The notes beneath the pieces are model-generated. The model ran no database searches and had not been told where the DNA came from. It saw nothing but the letters and a program-made list of their open reading frames with translations. 27,823 bases of DNA from Chloroflexota bacterium (lineage in GTDB: Bacteria > Chloroflexota > Ktedonobacteria > Ktedonobacterales > Ktedonobacteraceae): the NCBI GenBank assembly GCA_902812455.1, contig CADDZH010000070.1, positions 1 to 27,823 on the forward strand. Reading direction: 5' to 3'. The position numbers were made by a program, and so were the translations under genes. Positions within the stretch are counted from its first letter, which is position 1; each line of letters starts with the position of its first letter. Below, in pieces: positions 1-7,501 of this stretch.

Positions 1-1
1 G

Positions 2-613
2 GCCAGCAGCGATGTGAATGCGGAAAAAGATGTACTGACAGCTCAGGCGCAGGGCCAGATCAACACGTTTCTCAAGCAACATGTGCACACGGGTGATCAG
101 CAGGGAAAGCCGCTTGTGACTGCAGTCGCCCGTGCATTGCCTCCGGTAGGAAGTATTACCACTAACGGTACTTTCAAGGAAACGGTACAGGTGCATATGA
201 CGGTGCTGGTTGTGCGTGCATCTAGCCTACAGGCAGCCGCAGCGGCAGAAATGAACGAGGCGCTGAAAACAATCCATCCTGGTTATGCGCTTGTTCCACA
301 GCAACCCATAGACATAACGAATGTGAAGAATACGCCATCGAAGGATGGGGAATCGCTCGCGCTCTCCTTCACGGCTGCCGGGCAGATAGCTCCGCAGATT
401 TCAGTCGATAAGGTGCGCAGTTCAATCACCGGCAAGCGCATTAATGATGCGCGAGCTGCTTTACTGAGCGGCCAGAGTGGATTACCTCATATACAGAACG
501 TCTCGATCACCGTCTATCCAGGCTTTGTTCCATGGGTGCCGTTCTGGCAGCAGCGCATCAACGTTTCCTTCAAAGCTATTCCCGCGCAACCTGTGACGAA
601 ACCGAAGAAGTAA
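2..613 (+). CDS. C-terminal part of an unidentified protein (possibly baseplate-J-like), cut by the window edge
   Basis: The reading frame is open from the first bases of the window. The first possible start (GTG at 14) has no ribosome binding site, so this is the last ~200 residues of a longer protein. The visible part is rich in Ala, Gln, Val and Thr and looks beta-strand rich. It has alternating hydrophobic stretches and ends in an aromatic/proline segment (VYPGFVPWVPFW) and a basic tail (KPKK). No membrane helix is visible. The pattern resembles the C-terminal part of Chloroflexota proteins annotated as baseplate J/gp47-like, but this is recall of style and not a verified match. It lies 108 bp upstream of ruvX in the same direction. 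Confident as a coding region, weak on function. Confidence 0.7.
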   Translation, partial: ASSDVNAEKDVLTAQAQGQINTFLKQHVHTGDQQGKPLVTAVARALPPVGSITTNGTFKETVQVHMTVLVVRASSLQAAAAAEMNEALKTIHPGYALVPQQPIDITNVKNTPSKDGESLALSFTAAGQIAPQISVDKVRSSITGKRINDARAALLSGQSGLPHIQNVSITVYPGFVPWVPFWQQRINVSFKAIPAQPVTKPKK

Positions 614-660
614 AGTGTAAGCTTGCTTGCGCCGAAAGGTATAGGGTAGTATCCAAAAAG

Positions 661-687
661 TTGACTTCTTCGTTAGAATGCTATAGG
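661..687 (+). promoter_or_regulatory. candidate promoter for the ruvX-mltG-uppP run
   Basis: TTGACT at 661-666 is followed after 15 nt by TATAGG at 682-687, which is preceded by TGC and so reads as an extended -10. The ruvX ATG is ~35 nt further on. The short spacer and the imperfect -10 make this tentative. Confidence 0.35.
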
Positions 688-721
688 TGCGGCAAAAAGT
701 ATTGGGCCTGGATAGGATAAG

Positions 722-1219
722 ATGGCACGATTGATGGCGCTGGATGTTGGAGAGGTCAGAATCGGCGTCGCCGTGAGTGATGCCAGAAAAGTGCTGGCCT
801 CTCCCTATACCACCCTGCAAGTTTCTCGTGACGAATCCCGGCTATGGACGGCCATCCAGCAGCTTATTGATGAGGTGGAGCCTGAGGGCCTTGTTATTGG
901 TTTGCCGGTGAGCCTGGATGGGCAGATACACGCACAGGGAGAACGTGTGCTGGCCTTCGCGCAACGCCTGAAAGCGCATATTGCGATCCCGATCACCTTC
1001 TGGGATGAGCGGCTTTCGACGGTGGAAGCTCAGCGCCTGCTGGCAGAACGCAATGAGCTTGAGCGAGGAGAATCCCAGAGACGCGGGAGCCAGCAGCGCA
1101 ATCTCTCAAGGCGGAGGCGGCGACAGAAAAGCCAGGAGATCGATGCGCTGGCTGCTGCCGTTATATTACAGGAGTACCTGGATCACCTGGGCAATGGAAC
1201 AGAGGACAGAACAACATGA
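722..1219 (+). CDS. ruvX: RuvX/YqgF-family Holliday junction resolvase-like nuclease
   Basis: A 165-residue RNase H-fold protein of the YqgF/RuvX family, known for a role in pre-16S rRNA 5' maturation in E. coli and also proposed as a Holliday junction resolvase. Visible marks are the N-terminal strand with catalytic Asp8 (LMALDVGEVRIGVAVSD), the VIGLPVSLDG loop at about 58-67, WDERLST at 94-100 and the last acidic residue Asp141 before DALAAAVILQ. The loop before Asp141 is unusually basic (residues ~119-136, including RRRRR) and somewhat longer than the usual short Lys/Arg loop. The ATG at 722 follows a GGATAGGA-like Shine-Dalgarno. The stop overlaps the start of mltG as ATGA, which implies co-translation. 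Total length is slightly above the usual 135-150 residues because of the basic loop and the C-terminal tail. Confidence 0.93.
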   Translation: MARLMALDVGEVRIGVAVSDARKVLASPYTTLQVSRDESRLWTAIQQLIDEVEPEGLVIGLPVSLDGQIHAQGERVLAFAQRLKAHIAIPITFWDERLSTVEAQRLLAERNELERGESQRRGSQQRNLSRRRRRQKSQEIDALAAAVILQEYLDHLGNGTEDRTT

Positions 1220-2310
1220 AAAGGCGAAGCTCACGTGGGGCCATCATAGCAGTGTTGCTGGTTGGCATACTGATTTTTGTTCTCGCTTATTATGCATGGA
1301 ATACTGCCATTGCTATTTTTCAGCCGGTGGACCCGCCTGGGCACGGGCGAGTCATTCCTATCAGGATTGAGAAGGGTGAAACCACGGCACAAATTGCCGA
1401 TGATCTACAAGCAAAGGGGCTTATCCGCAACGCGCTGGCTTTCCGTATCTGGGCCCGCATTAAGGGATTAGATAAACAATTGCAGGCAGGCGGGTACAAC
1501 CACCTGAATACGAGCATGACGATCAGTGATATTATTGATGTCCTGCTTACTGCGCCGCCCGATGTGTTGTATGTAACCATACCAGAAGGATACCGTATTG
1601 AGCAGATTGCGCAGGCTTTTGCTAGCGCGGGATTGGTCAAGTTCAATGAGCAACAGTTCTTGACTTATACCAGGCATCCGGCGCAATTTCCTGATGCCGC
1701 CAAATACCCTGTTTTAAAGATGATACCCCAAGGCGATTCGATGGAGGGACTGTTGTTCCCGGCCACGTATGATATCCCACTGGATGCTGATGCGCGCTAC
1801 GTGGTGAACAGGATGCTCACCACGTTCGATGATTACGTGGCGCAGTATAATCTTGTGGCCAAAGCACGGGCAACCGGCATGAACGAATACCAGATGGTTA
1901 TTCTGGCCTCGATAGTCCAGCGCGAGATACGTAATATTAAGGATGCGCCAGGCGTGGCGGGCGTGTACTGGAATCGCGTGCAGAACAAGATACCGAACGA
2001 TACTGCCGGCTATCTCGATGCCGATCCAACCGTACAATATGCACGTGATACGGAAGATCCGCCCAGCCAATACTGGCTGCCGCTGCAGGGTCCTGGGAAA
2101 GATATTGCCACTAATAGCCCATGGAACACCTATGTTTTTAAGGGCCTGCCTCCAACGCCGATCTGTAGTCCGGGGCTTGCTACGCTGGAAGCGGCCGCAT
2201 CGCCAACGAAGTCGGACTACTTCTATTTCCTCAATACAAGCAACGGAACGACGGTCTACGCCACAACGTACCAGCAATTCCAGCAGTTGGAGCAGCAGTA
2301 CCTGCATTAA
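1216..2310 (+). CDS. mltG: endolytic murein transglycosylase MltG (YceG-like)
   Basis: A 364-residue membrane-anchored lytic transglycosylase that cleaves nascent peptidoglycan strands, acting as the terminator of glycan polymerisation on the outer face of the membrane. The short basic N-terminus (MKRRSSR) is followed by one membrane helix at about residues 9-30, a LysM-like region (~45-130), and the YceG catalytic domain. The signature ASIVQRE places the catalytic glutamate at Glu237. The conserved PTVQYA and NTYVFKGLPPTPICSPG blocks follow, with a final SDYFYFL motif. Length is normal for the family. The start codon overlaps the ruvX stop (ATGA). uppP starts 16 nt after the stop, so the three genes are probably one transcript linking nucleic-acid housekeeping with cell-wall synthesis, a neighbourhood (ruvX next to mltG) common in Gram-positive-type genomes. 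Confidence 0.95.
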   Translation: MKRRSSRGAIIAVLLVGILIFVLAYYAWNTAIAIFQPVDPPGHGRVIPIRIEKGETTAQIADDLQAKGLIRNALAFRIWARIKGLDKQLQAGGYNHLNTSMTISDIIDVLLTAPPDVLYVTIPEGYRIEQIAQAFASAGLVKFNEQQFLTYTRHPAQFPDAAKYPVLKMIPQGDSMEGLLFPATYDIPLDADARYVVNRMLTTFDDYVAQYNLVAKARATGMNEYQMVILASIVQREIRNIKDAPGVAGVYWNRVQNKIPNDTAGYLDADPTVQYARDTEDPPSQYWLPLQGPGKDIATNSPWNTYVFKGLPPTPICSPGLATLEAAASPTKSDYFYFLNTSNGTTVYATTYQQFQQLEQQYLH

Positions 2311-2326
2311 AGAAAGTAAATTAGGA

Positions 2327-3229
2327 ATGAATCTGACTATTCTGCAAACCATTATCCTGGCTTTGTTGCAAGGCATTACCGAGTTATTTCCGATCAGCAG
2401 CCTGGGCCATACAGTCATTATCCCCGGGCTGCTGCCGTCACTTTTTGGCCGGCAAGGGGCTAACCTGGTCAACGATCCAAATTTCCTGCCCCTGATCGTG
2501 GCCCTCCATCTTGGCACAAGCATTGCCCTGTTTATCTACTTCTGGCGCGACTGGTTCCAGGTCATTCGCTCTCTGTTCAAAAGCATAAAGGAAGGAGAGG
2601 TGAAAAGAGGGACGGAAGAATGGATCAGCTTTCTGATCATTATCGGCTGTATCCCGGCAGGGCTTCTTGGCGGCTTTTTAGATAAGCCACTTAAAGCCTT
2701 ATTTGCCTCGCCCTTGCTCGCTGCTTCATTTCTGGTTGTCAACGGTTCGCTGCTGTTCCTGGGAGAGCGTATGCAGAATCACTGGGTGCCGAAAGGACTC
2801 AGCCCAAAAGAGCGAGAAGCTCAGTTCCGCCCCCTGGCTTCTCTGACGTGGAAGGAAGCCATTATTGTGGGGCTTGCGCAATCACTTGCGCTGATTCCCG
2901 GCATCTCGCGTTCTGGAGCCAGTATGGTAGCAGGCCTGGGGATTCGTCTCAATCATGAGGATGCTGCGCGCTATTCCTTTTTGCTGGGGGCGCCATTGAT
3001 AGGAGCAGCCGCCTTATTAGAAGTACCGTCGCTGTTCGGTTTGCCGGCGCATATACTGCTGCTTGTCTTCTCCGGTATGGTGCTGGCAGGAGTGGCAGCT
3101 TTCCTGAGCACGAAATTTTTGATGAAGTATTTTGAAACCGGGCGTTTGACTCCCTTTGCCATCTATTGCTGGGGAGCAGGCCTGCTGGCTCTCATTGTGC
3201 TCATCGTAATTCTGCATGCCAGGGCCTGA
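2327..3229 (+). CDS. uppP: undecaprenyl-diphosphate phosphatase UppP/BacA
   Basis: A 300-residue polytopic membrane enzyme that dephosphorylates undecaprenyl diphosphate to recycle the lipid carrier for peptidoglycan. The N-terminal signature reads LLQGITELFPISSLGH, with the catalytic Glu and Ser-rich block; the usual form is TEFLPISSSGH, so Leu replaces the third Ser. The second signature reads PGISRSGASMVAGLGIRL. Several hydrophobic helices are visible throughout. An upstream in-frame extension exists, but the family N-terminus matches only from ATG 2327 (MNLTILQTIILALLQG). The start is preceded only by a weak AGGA, so translation may be coupled to mltG 16 nt upstream. The ~30 residues above usual length fit the charged cytoplasmic loop near residues 80-100 and 145-170. 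Confidence 0.95.
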   Translation: MNLTILQTIILALLQGITELFPISSLGHTVIIPGLLPSLFGRQGANLVNDPNFLPLIVALHLGTSIALFIYFWRDWFQVIRSLFKSIKEGEVKRGTEEWISFLIIIGCIPAGLLGGFLDKPLKALFASPLLAASFLVVNGSLLFLGERMQNHWVPKGLSPKEREAQFRPLASLTWKEAIIVGLAQSLALIPGISRSGASMVAGLGIRLNHEDAARYSFLLGAPLIGAAALLEVPSLFGLPAHILLLVFSGMVLAGVAAFLSTKFLMKYFETGRLTPFAIYCWGAGLLALIVLIVILHARA

Positions 3230-3374
3230 TCTAACCCAAATGGCTATATTCTCGCTTCCTGTTCAGCCTGGTACACGTTACACGTTTGTTACAGTGGAGC
3301 CGCTTTGAATAGACCGGAGCGGATGTTTACGTAGTTAAGTTTATTAAACTTAGAAGAGGTAGGTATCAATTTTA
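3230..3374. promoter_or_regulatory. intergenic gap with a 17-bp perfect palindrome (candidate operator)
   Basis: Between uppP and the small membrane gene lies TAAGTTTA-T-TAAACTTA at 3336-3352, an 8+1+8 perfect inverted repeat. It sits just before the AGAGGT ribosome binding site of the 3375 gene. An AT-rich dyad here could be a repressor site, or could fold over the Shine-Dalgarno in the transcript. A short repeated ACACGTT/TTGTTACA tract lies at about 3272-3294. No tRNA or terminator with a T-tract was found. Confidence 0.4.
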
Positions 3375-3566
3375 ATGAAGAATCCAGTTGTTTACTATGC
3401 TGTGATGGCACTTGGCGTAATCGGCCTGGTACTGGGCATCTACTGGGATTTGCTCAAGCATGATCACCCGGCTCGCGGCCTGGCATCTCTGATCATCGGC
3501 ATCATATTGCTGGTAGTTGGTATTGCCGGCTTCCTTGTGATGAAGCCCAGAGTTGCTACAAAGTAA
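3375..3566 (+). CDS. small two-helix membrane protein (tandem copy 1)
   Basis: A 63-residue protein with two predicted membrane helices (about residues 6-24 and 38-56). They are separated by a short polar loop (DLLKHDHPARG) and followed by the basic end MKPRVATK. The start ATG has AGAGGT about 14 nt upstream, a long spacing. No known domain is recognised. The N-terminus (MKNPVVYYAV) closely resembles that of the next small gene (VRNPTVFFGA), and both end in a K/R-P-R tail, so the pair is probably a duplication. A hairpin topology with both ends in the cytoplasm is likely. Function unknown. Confidence 0.7.
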   Translation: MKNPVVYYAVMALGVIGLVLGIYWDLLKHDHPARGLASLIIGIILLVVGIAGFLVMKPRVATK

Positions 3567-3620
3567 CCCTGGTTGTGCTATATGTAATCCGGTTCGAGAG
3601 TGTTCGATCATGAGAGCAGG

Positions 3621-3672
3621 AGTGCAGAGGACGCAGTCCTTTGCCGGGGTTTGGGTGCCCCCAAAGAACCAC
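3621..3672. repeat. double-hairpin intergenic sequence between the two small membrane genes
   Basis: AGGAC-gca-GTCCT (3628-3640) is followed directly by TTTGGG-tgcc-CCCAAA (3650-3665). An alternative larger stem, CTTTG..GGGG with CCCC.CAAAG (3639-3666), is also possible. The composition resembles short dispersed palindromic repeats of Ktedonobacterial genomes, but only one copy is in this window, so repeat status is inferred. It could also act as an mRNA structure between the two genes. Confidence 0.45.
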
Positions 3673-3732
3673 TCTCCACACGGATTTGATAGTATAAGGT
3701 TATTCGATAAAAAAGGGAAGGAAGATAACTCA

Positions 3733-3951
3733 GTGAGAAATCCAACGGTTTTCTTCGGGGCGATTGTGATTGCGGTTATCGCCGCGCTGGTGGCTATCTA
3801 TTATGCCATTCCTGGCGTGAATCACGTCCTGATCAGCGGCGATGTGCCGGCAGTGGATCCACAACCCAAGCATATTATCCTGTTTGCAGCCATTGCTGCT
3901 GTGTGCGTGGTGGCCGCGCTTGTTACCCGGCCCAGGGCGAACGTACGGTAG
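3733..3951 (+). CDS. small two-helix membrane protein (tandem copy 2)
   Basis: A 72-residue protein read from GTG 3733, which has a strong GGGAAGGAAG ribosome binding site ending about 8 nt upstream. A longer in-frame reading from 3553 would run through the hairpin repeat and is unlikely. Two membrane helices are predicted (about 6-24 and 47-64). They are joined by a longer, Pro/Asp-rich loop (IPGVNHVLISGDVPAVDPQP), and the chain ends in TRPRANVR. The similarity to copy 1 at both ends (x-N-P-x-V-aromatic-aromatic start, x-P-R end) suggests duplication with loop divergence. No domain recognised; function unknown. Confidence 0.68.
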   Translation: MRNPTVFFGAIVIAVIAALVAIYYAIPGVNHVLISGDVPAVDPQPKHIILFAAIAAVCVVAALVTRPRANVR

Positions 3952-3958
3952 GTATCGA

Positions 3959-3990
3959 GGGTGGGTGCGCGCTCGTTCGATCACCCACCC
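3959..3990 (+). terminator. hairpin after the small membrane genes
   Basis: GGGTGGGTG (3959-3967) pairs perfectly with CACCCACCC (3982-3990) across a 13-nt loop, 7 nt after the stop of the second small gene. Only a weak T-rich stretch (ACATTTTC) follows, so it is a possible but not ideal intrinsic terminator. Confidence 0.45.
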
Positions 3991-4009
3991 AATACATTTT
4001 CATTGATCG

Positions 4010-4066
4010 GCCCTGTAGGGGCAAGGAGCGGAGTAGGGTGGCGCGGGGGCCTTGTGCTTGCCCTCG
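4010..4066. repeat. GTAGGGGCAAGG repeat core, copy A
   Basis: The segment opens with CCTGTAGGGGCAAGG and closes with GGGGGCCTTGTGCTTGCCCTC, whose arms are partly complementary (GGGCAAGG with CCTTGTGCTTGCCC). The same layout occurs at about 8254-8307 and 17286-17343. The left neighbour (CATTTTCATTGATCGG) also resembles the outer end of those copies. This copy fills the gap up to the fmt stop codon. Confidence 0.7.
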
Positions 4067-4091
4067 TCTCTCGCTCACAACAAGCCTACCC

Positions 4092-5081
4092 CTATAAACC
4101 CAGCACATCACCCACAATCTGTGGGTAGCCGCGTAAAAATTCCTCTGCGCTCATGGCCCTTCTTCCTTCGAGTTGAAGCTGTGTTACGACAAGAATACCT
4201 GCTCCTGTTGTGATGGCAAGCGCCCTCTGCCCTTGTTCTGTATGCAGCAGGTGAACTGTTCCAGGATGTGCAGGTGTACCCGGTTCTTGCTCCGCGCTTG
4301 CTGTAGCGTGAGCAGTCACGATCTTCAAAAGTTTTCCCCGCCAGTATGTGTAGGCACCTGGCCAGGGTGTATAGGCGCGCACCTTGCGGGCCAGGATGAT
4401 GGCAGGAGTATTCCAGCTAATTTCCCCATCTTCTTTATGTAACATGCGGGTGTAGGTGGCAAGGCTCTCGTCCTGGGGGACAGGCGTAATCTTGCCCTCA
4501 ATCCATAAAGGCAGGGCCTCAAGTAGGGCCTGTGCTCCCAATGTAGCCAGTTTTGTTGTGAGCGTGCCAGTCGTATCATCTTCAGCGATGGAAATGCGAC
4601 GCTGCAAGAGGATGGGGCCGGTATCTACTCCCGCGTCGAGGAGCATGATGGTAACGCCGATCTCAGTCTCACCTTGAAGGATAGCTTCTGCAATTGGGGA
4701 AACGCCACGATACTTCGGCAGTAGCGAAGCGTGGATGTTCAGCGTTCCGTAGCGAGGTTGATCGAGCACAGCCTGGGGCAGAATCTGGCCAAAGGCGGCG
4801 ACAATATAGAGGTCAGCGCGTAGAGCCGCAAGCACTTCAATGTTTTCGGCGCGCTTGAGCGATCCGGGCTGCCATACGGGGATATTATATTCGAGCGCGA
4901 CCTGCTTTACCGGCGAAAAGAGGATTTCCCGGCCTCTTCCAGCCGGCTTGTCTGGCCGCGTAATGACGGACACGATCTCGTATCCTTGCGGGAGCACAGT
5001 TCCCGGTGCACTTCCCTGGATGAGGGCTTTCAGTGGGGGTACTGCAAATTGGGGTGTACCCATATATACAATGCGTAACAT
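4092..5081 (-). CDS. fmt: methionyl-tRNA formyltransferase
   Basis: A 329-residue enzyme that formylates initiator Met-tRNA using 10-formyl-tetrahydrofolate. The N-terminal Rossmann-type domain starts MLRIVYMGTPQFAVPPL. The catalytic region shows NIHASLLPKYRG with the conserved Asn-His, then GVTIMLLDAGVDTGPIL carrying the catalytic Asp. The C-terminal tRNA-binding OB-fold domain shows the typical RKVRAYTPWPGAYTYW. Length is standard. A longer frame begins at a GTG inside the 57-bp leader repeat, but ATG 5081 matches the family N-terminus and has GGGAAGGA 9 nt upstream. It stands alone, with no def gene adjacent in the window, and is divergent from the STAND ATPase. Confidence 0.96.
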   Translation of the reverse strand: MLRIVYMGTPQFAVPPLKALIQGSAPGTVLPQGYEIVSVITRPDKPAGRGREILFSPVKQVALEYNIPVWQPGSLKRAENIEVLAALRADLYIVAAFGQILPQAVLDQPRYGTLNIHASLLPKYRGVSPIAEAILQGETEIGVTIMLLDAGVDTGPILLQRRISIAEDDTTGTLTTKLATLGAQALLEALPLWIEGKITPVPQDESLATYTRMLHKEDGEISWNTPAIILARKVRAYTPWPGAYTYWRGKLLKIVTAHATASAEQEPGTPAHPGTVHLLHTEQGQRALAITTGAGILVVTQLQLEGRRAMSAEEFLRGYPQIVGDVLGL

Positions 5082-5302
5082 AAAGCGTGTTCCTTCCCAG
5101 TGCTTTGTCAATGTTCGTTTGATGGATGAAAGCCTGGCCCCCACAAGGGAGGCCACTACATGTTACTCGAAGTTATGCCCCATATTAGCATATTCAGGCT
5201 ACCTGTTCAGGCGAGCCGGAACCAAAAAACACTGCAATGGTGTATACTGTTCCACGAGGTCTGAGAAGAATTCTGGGGGATGAAGATACAGATTAGCTAA
5301 CT
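5082..5302. repeat. divergent intergenic region containing the 57-bp leader repeat, copy 1
   Basis: Positions 5106-5162 match 20556-20612 over 57 bp without gaps, 51 identical by eye, including an identical 30-bp block ending GGAGGCCACTACATG. In both places the repeat lies upstream of a minus-strand gene, here 24 nt before the fmt start. Read on the minus strand it forms a GGCCTCCC/GGGGGCC hairpin and ends with TTGACA. The remainder (5163-5302) presumably carries the divergent promoters; a TATACT at 5243-5248 is a possible -10 for the rightward gene, with no good -35. Confidence 0.7.
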
Positions 5303-7474
5303 ATGCAAACACAAGAACAGGCATACAACCTTATGCCCGCTGCTTCACCATTACCGCACTCTACAAGCGCCCATTTGCTTGCGACAACCGGGCTGCAAGC
5401 ACAACGCTGGCAGCAATGGAATGACGCTTTCGGCATTGCTTCTACCCTGCCGCCTGCCGGTGTACACGCGATGATGCAACGTGGAGATGATGTGAATACC
5501 GTGCAGCGCATGCTGACCGGTGTTCAGACAAGCGCGGTATTCCTGACCGGCGAGCCTGGAGCAGGCAAATCGATACTGGCGGCGCTGCTGTATCGCCGGT
5601 TCCAGCTCACGGCAGAAGCTGGCCTGCCAGCCCCTAAGCACTTTGCCTGGCTCACCATCGGGCCATATACAACATTGCCGGATGTCATTGCAGCTATGTT
5701 GAATGGGATCAATGCGAGCCAGCCGGGAATCTCCTTCTTGAAACCTGAACAGCAGGTGGAGAAGCTGTTGCAGGCGCTGCGGCGTCCTCAAGACCCTGCG
5801 CTTGTTGTCCTGGATCAGTTCGAGGAACTACTCTATCCAGAAGAAGATCAGAGCGACTATCGTGATGATATCTCCCTTTTCCTCGATATGCTGCAACAAG
5901 AGTTAGGGGCCAGCCGTATCCTTCTGACTTGCTATCGATCGCCGTATGATGTGCAGGACTTCACACAGACCCGCGTACGCTCGTACCTAGTATCGCGCAT
6001 CAGCCTGCCAGAAGGAGTAGCGCTCCTGCAACAGCGCGGCATCAGAGGATCATACGAAGAGCTATCCTTAATCTGGCAGCGCTGCAGCGGCTATGCTTTT
6101 GCTCTGGTCTTGTTTTGCACGCTGGTAAAACTTAGCGGGCTACCGCCTGGCTATTTCCTGAGGTCGCCTGAGTATCAATTCTTGTGGAGCGGTGAAGTGA
6201 TGCTGCAGCTCCTGGCAACTATCTATCGTTATCTCAACCCTGTCCAGCATATCCTAGTACGCATACTGGCCCTTTTTCGGGAACCTGTGCCGGCGCAAGG
6301 TCTTTTTTCGGCGATCGTGGGGGAGAATTCAGGTGTCAATTCACCGCTGTTTGAGCAAGAACTGGCTCTCATGACGCGCCTTGCGCTTGTGCAGCAGCTC
6401 GATGCAGAGAAGCTTCCCTATTACACCTTGCATCCTTTGTTCCGTCAATACATTCTCGAGCACTATCTAGAAGGAGGAGATCTGCGCTCGCATGGGACAT
6501 CCTCTCTCTCGCTTGGAGTAAGCAGCCCTCTCAATCTCGTTGAAAACAATACCGAGGCACAGGAGGTCGCGATAGCAGCCGGGCACATGCGAGTAGCTGC
6601 CTACTACCAGCGCATGGCCCAGCAGCATTATATTCCTCTCGAGGAACGCACCAGGCCCCACGATGTGCGATATCTGCTGGCGGCAGCTCGCCATCTCTGT
6701 CTTGGCTGGCACTGGCAAGAGGCCTGCGATCTACTCTTAGCTGAGGGCATCTATGAAAGTATGGTGCAGTGGGGAGCATGGAGCACGCTGGCCAGGCTCT
6801 ACCTGGAGATGTTGCCGCCAAAGGGGGTGGTGACTCGTTACCATGAAGGGCTACTCTGTAACCACCTGGGATTGCTCTATAATTACCTGGGGAATTATCA
6901 CCAAAGCTGGGCGTACTATGAACGGGCGCTGGCCGTGCAACGTAAGATTGACGACAGGCACGGCGAGGCTATTACGCTGGCAAACCAGGGAGAACTTTAC
7001 CGCAATCTTGGCCAGTTAGAGCAGGCTTATGCCAACTTCAGGCAGGCGAGAGTATTGAATCGACAGGAACAGGACCCGCTCCTGGAAAGTGTGCTATTGC
7101 AAAATCTGGGACTCCTTCATCAAGCTCTCAAAGACTACCGGCAAGCCTTACGCTATTACCAGGAGGCTTTGCGTTTTGCACAAACACTACCAGAGTCTTA
7201 CAATACGGGTATGATTCTAATGAACACCGGTATGATGTTGTATGAGCAAGGATATCATGCAGTGGCGCTGGCTGTGCTACTCTATACGCTGGAAAAGCGC
7301 CAATCCCTGCAATACTCGACGGTGTTCGTTATAGAACAGTTCCTGGATACACTTGAGCAGCAGTTGGGACGGGAAGCATTTGTGCAATTATGCCTGGGCG
7401 CGCGAGCAGTGCAAAAGGATGTGCTCTCCTGGCTGCTATCTGCTGCAAGAGCGGGATATAAGCTCTCAAGTTAA
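5303..7474 (+). CDS. STAND-type P-loop ATPase with C-terminal TPR repeats
   Basis: A 723-residue soluble protein. The P-loop GEPGAGKS has Lys89, and the Walker B strand ALVVLDQFEELL has Asp171. This is the layout of AAA/NACHT-like STAND signalling ATPases that oligomerise on ligand sensing. A helical/winged-helix middle follows (about 230-470). A superhelical TPR region sits at about 510-640, with repeated LGxxxxxLGNYxQAxxYYxxAL-like units. No DNA-binding domain is evident, so this is not a full MalT/LuxR-type regulator; no effector domain is obvious in the first 60 residues. The ATG at 5303 lacks a good Shine-Dalgarno; GGGGGATGA is ~20 nt away. It is followed after 27 nt by a membrane protein gene. 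Target unknown; signalling or regulatory role inferred from architecture. Confidence 0.85.
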   Translation: MQTQEQAYNLMPAASPLPHSTSAHLLATTGLQAQRWQQWNDAFGIASTLPPAGVHAMMQRGDDVNTVQRMLTGVQTSAVFLTGEPGAGKSILAALLYRRFQLTAEAGLPAPKHFAWLTIGPYTTLPDVIAAMLNGINASQPGISFLKPEQQVEKLLQALRRPQDPALVVLDQFEELLYPEEDQSDYRDDISLFLDMLQQELGASRILLTCYRSPYDVQDFTQTRVRSYLVSRISLPEGVALLQQRGIRGSYEELSLIWQRCSGYAFALVLFCTLVKLSGLPPGYFLRSPEYQFLWSGEVMLQLLATIYRYLNPVQHILVRILALFREPVPAQGLFSAIVGENSGVNSPLFEQELALMTRLALVQQLDAEKLPYYTLHPLFRQYILEHYLEGGDLRSHGTSSLSLGVSSPLNLVENNTEAQEVAIAAGHMRVAAYYQRMAQQHYIPLEERTRPHDVRYLLAAARHLCLGWHWQEACDLLLAEGIYESMVQWGAWSTLARLYLEMLPPKGVVTRYHEGLLCNHLGLLYNYLGNYHQSWAYYERALAVQRKIDDRHGEAITLANQGELYRNLGQLEQAYANFRQARVLNRQEQDPLLESVLLQNLGLLHQALKDYRQALRYYQEALRFAQTLPESYNTGMILMNTGMMLYEQGYHAVALAVLLYTLEKRQSLQYSTVFVIEQFLDTLEQQLGREAFVQLCLGARAVQKDVLSWLLSAARAGYKLSS

Positions 7475-7501
7475 CGCTCCTTTGACGAGGACTCCATAGA
7501 A

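Noticed and set aside
1943..2326. N-terminal extension of the uppP frame by 128 codons
   Set aside because: It overlaps the mltG catalytic region in another frame; the UppP family start matches ATG 2327.
1714..2523. Long minus-strand open frame (269 codons) opposite mltG and uppP
   Set aside because: It lies antisense to two confidently identified genes, has no ribosome binding site or recognisable motifs, and has His/Arg-rich shadow composition.
3903..4117. Short frames on both strands over the GTAGGGGCAAGG repeat
   Set aside because: They consist of repeat sequence and the end of real genes; no ribosome binding site or conserved feature.
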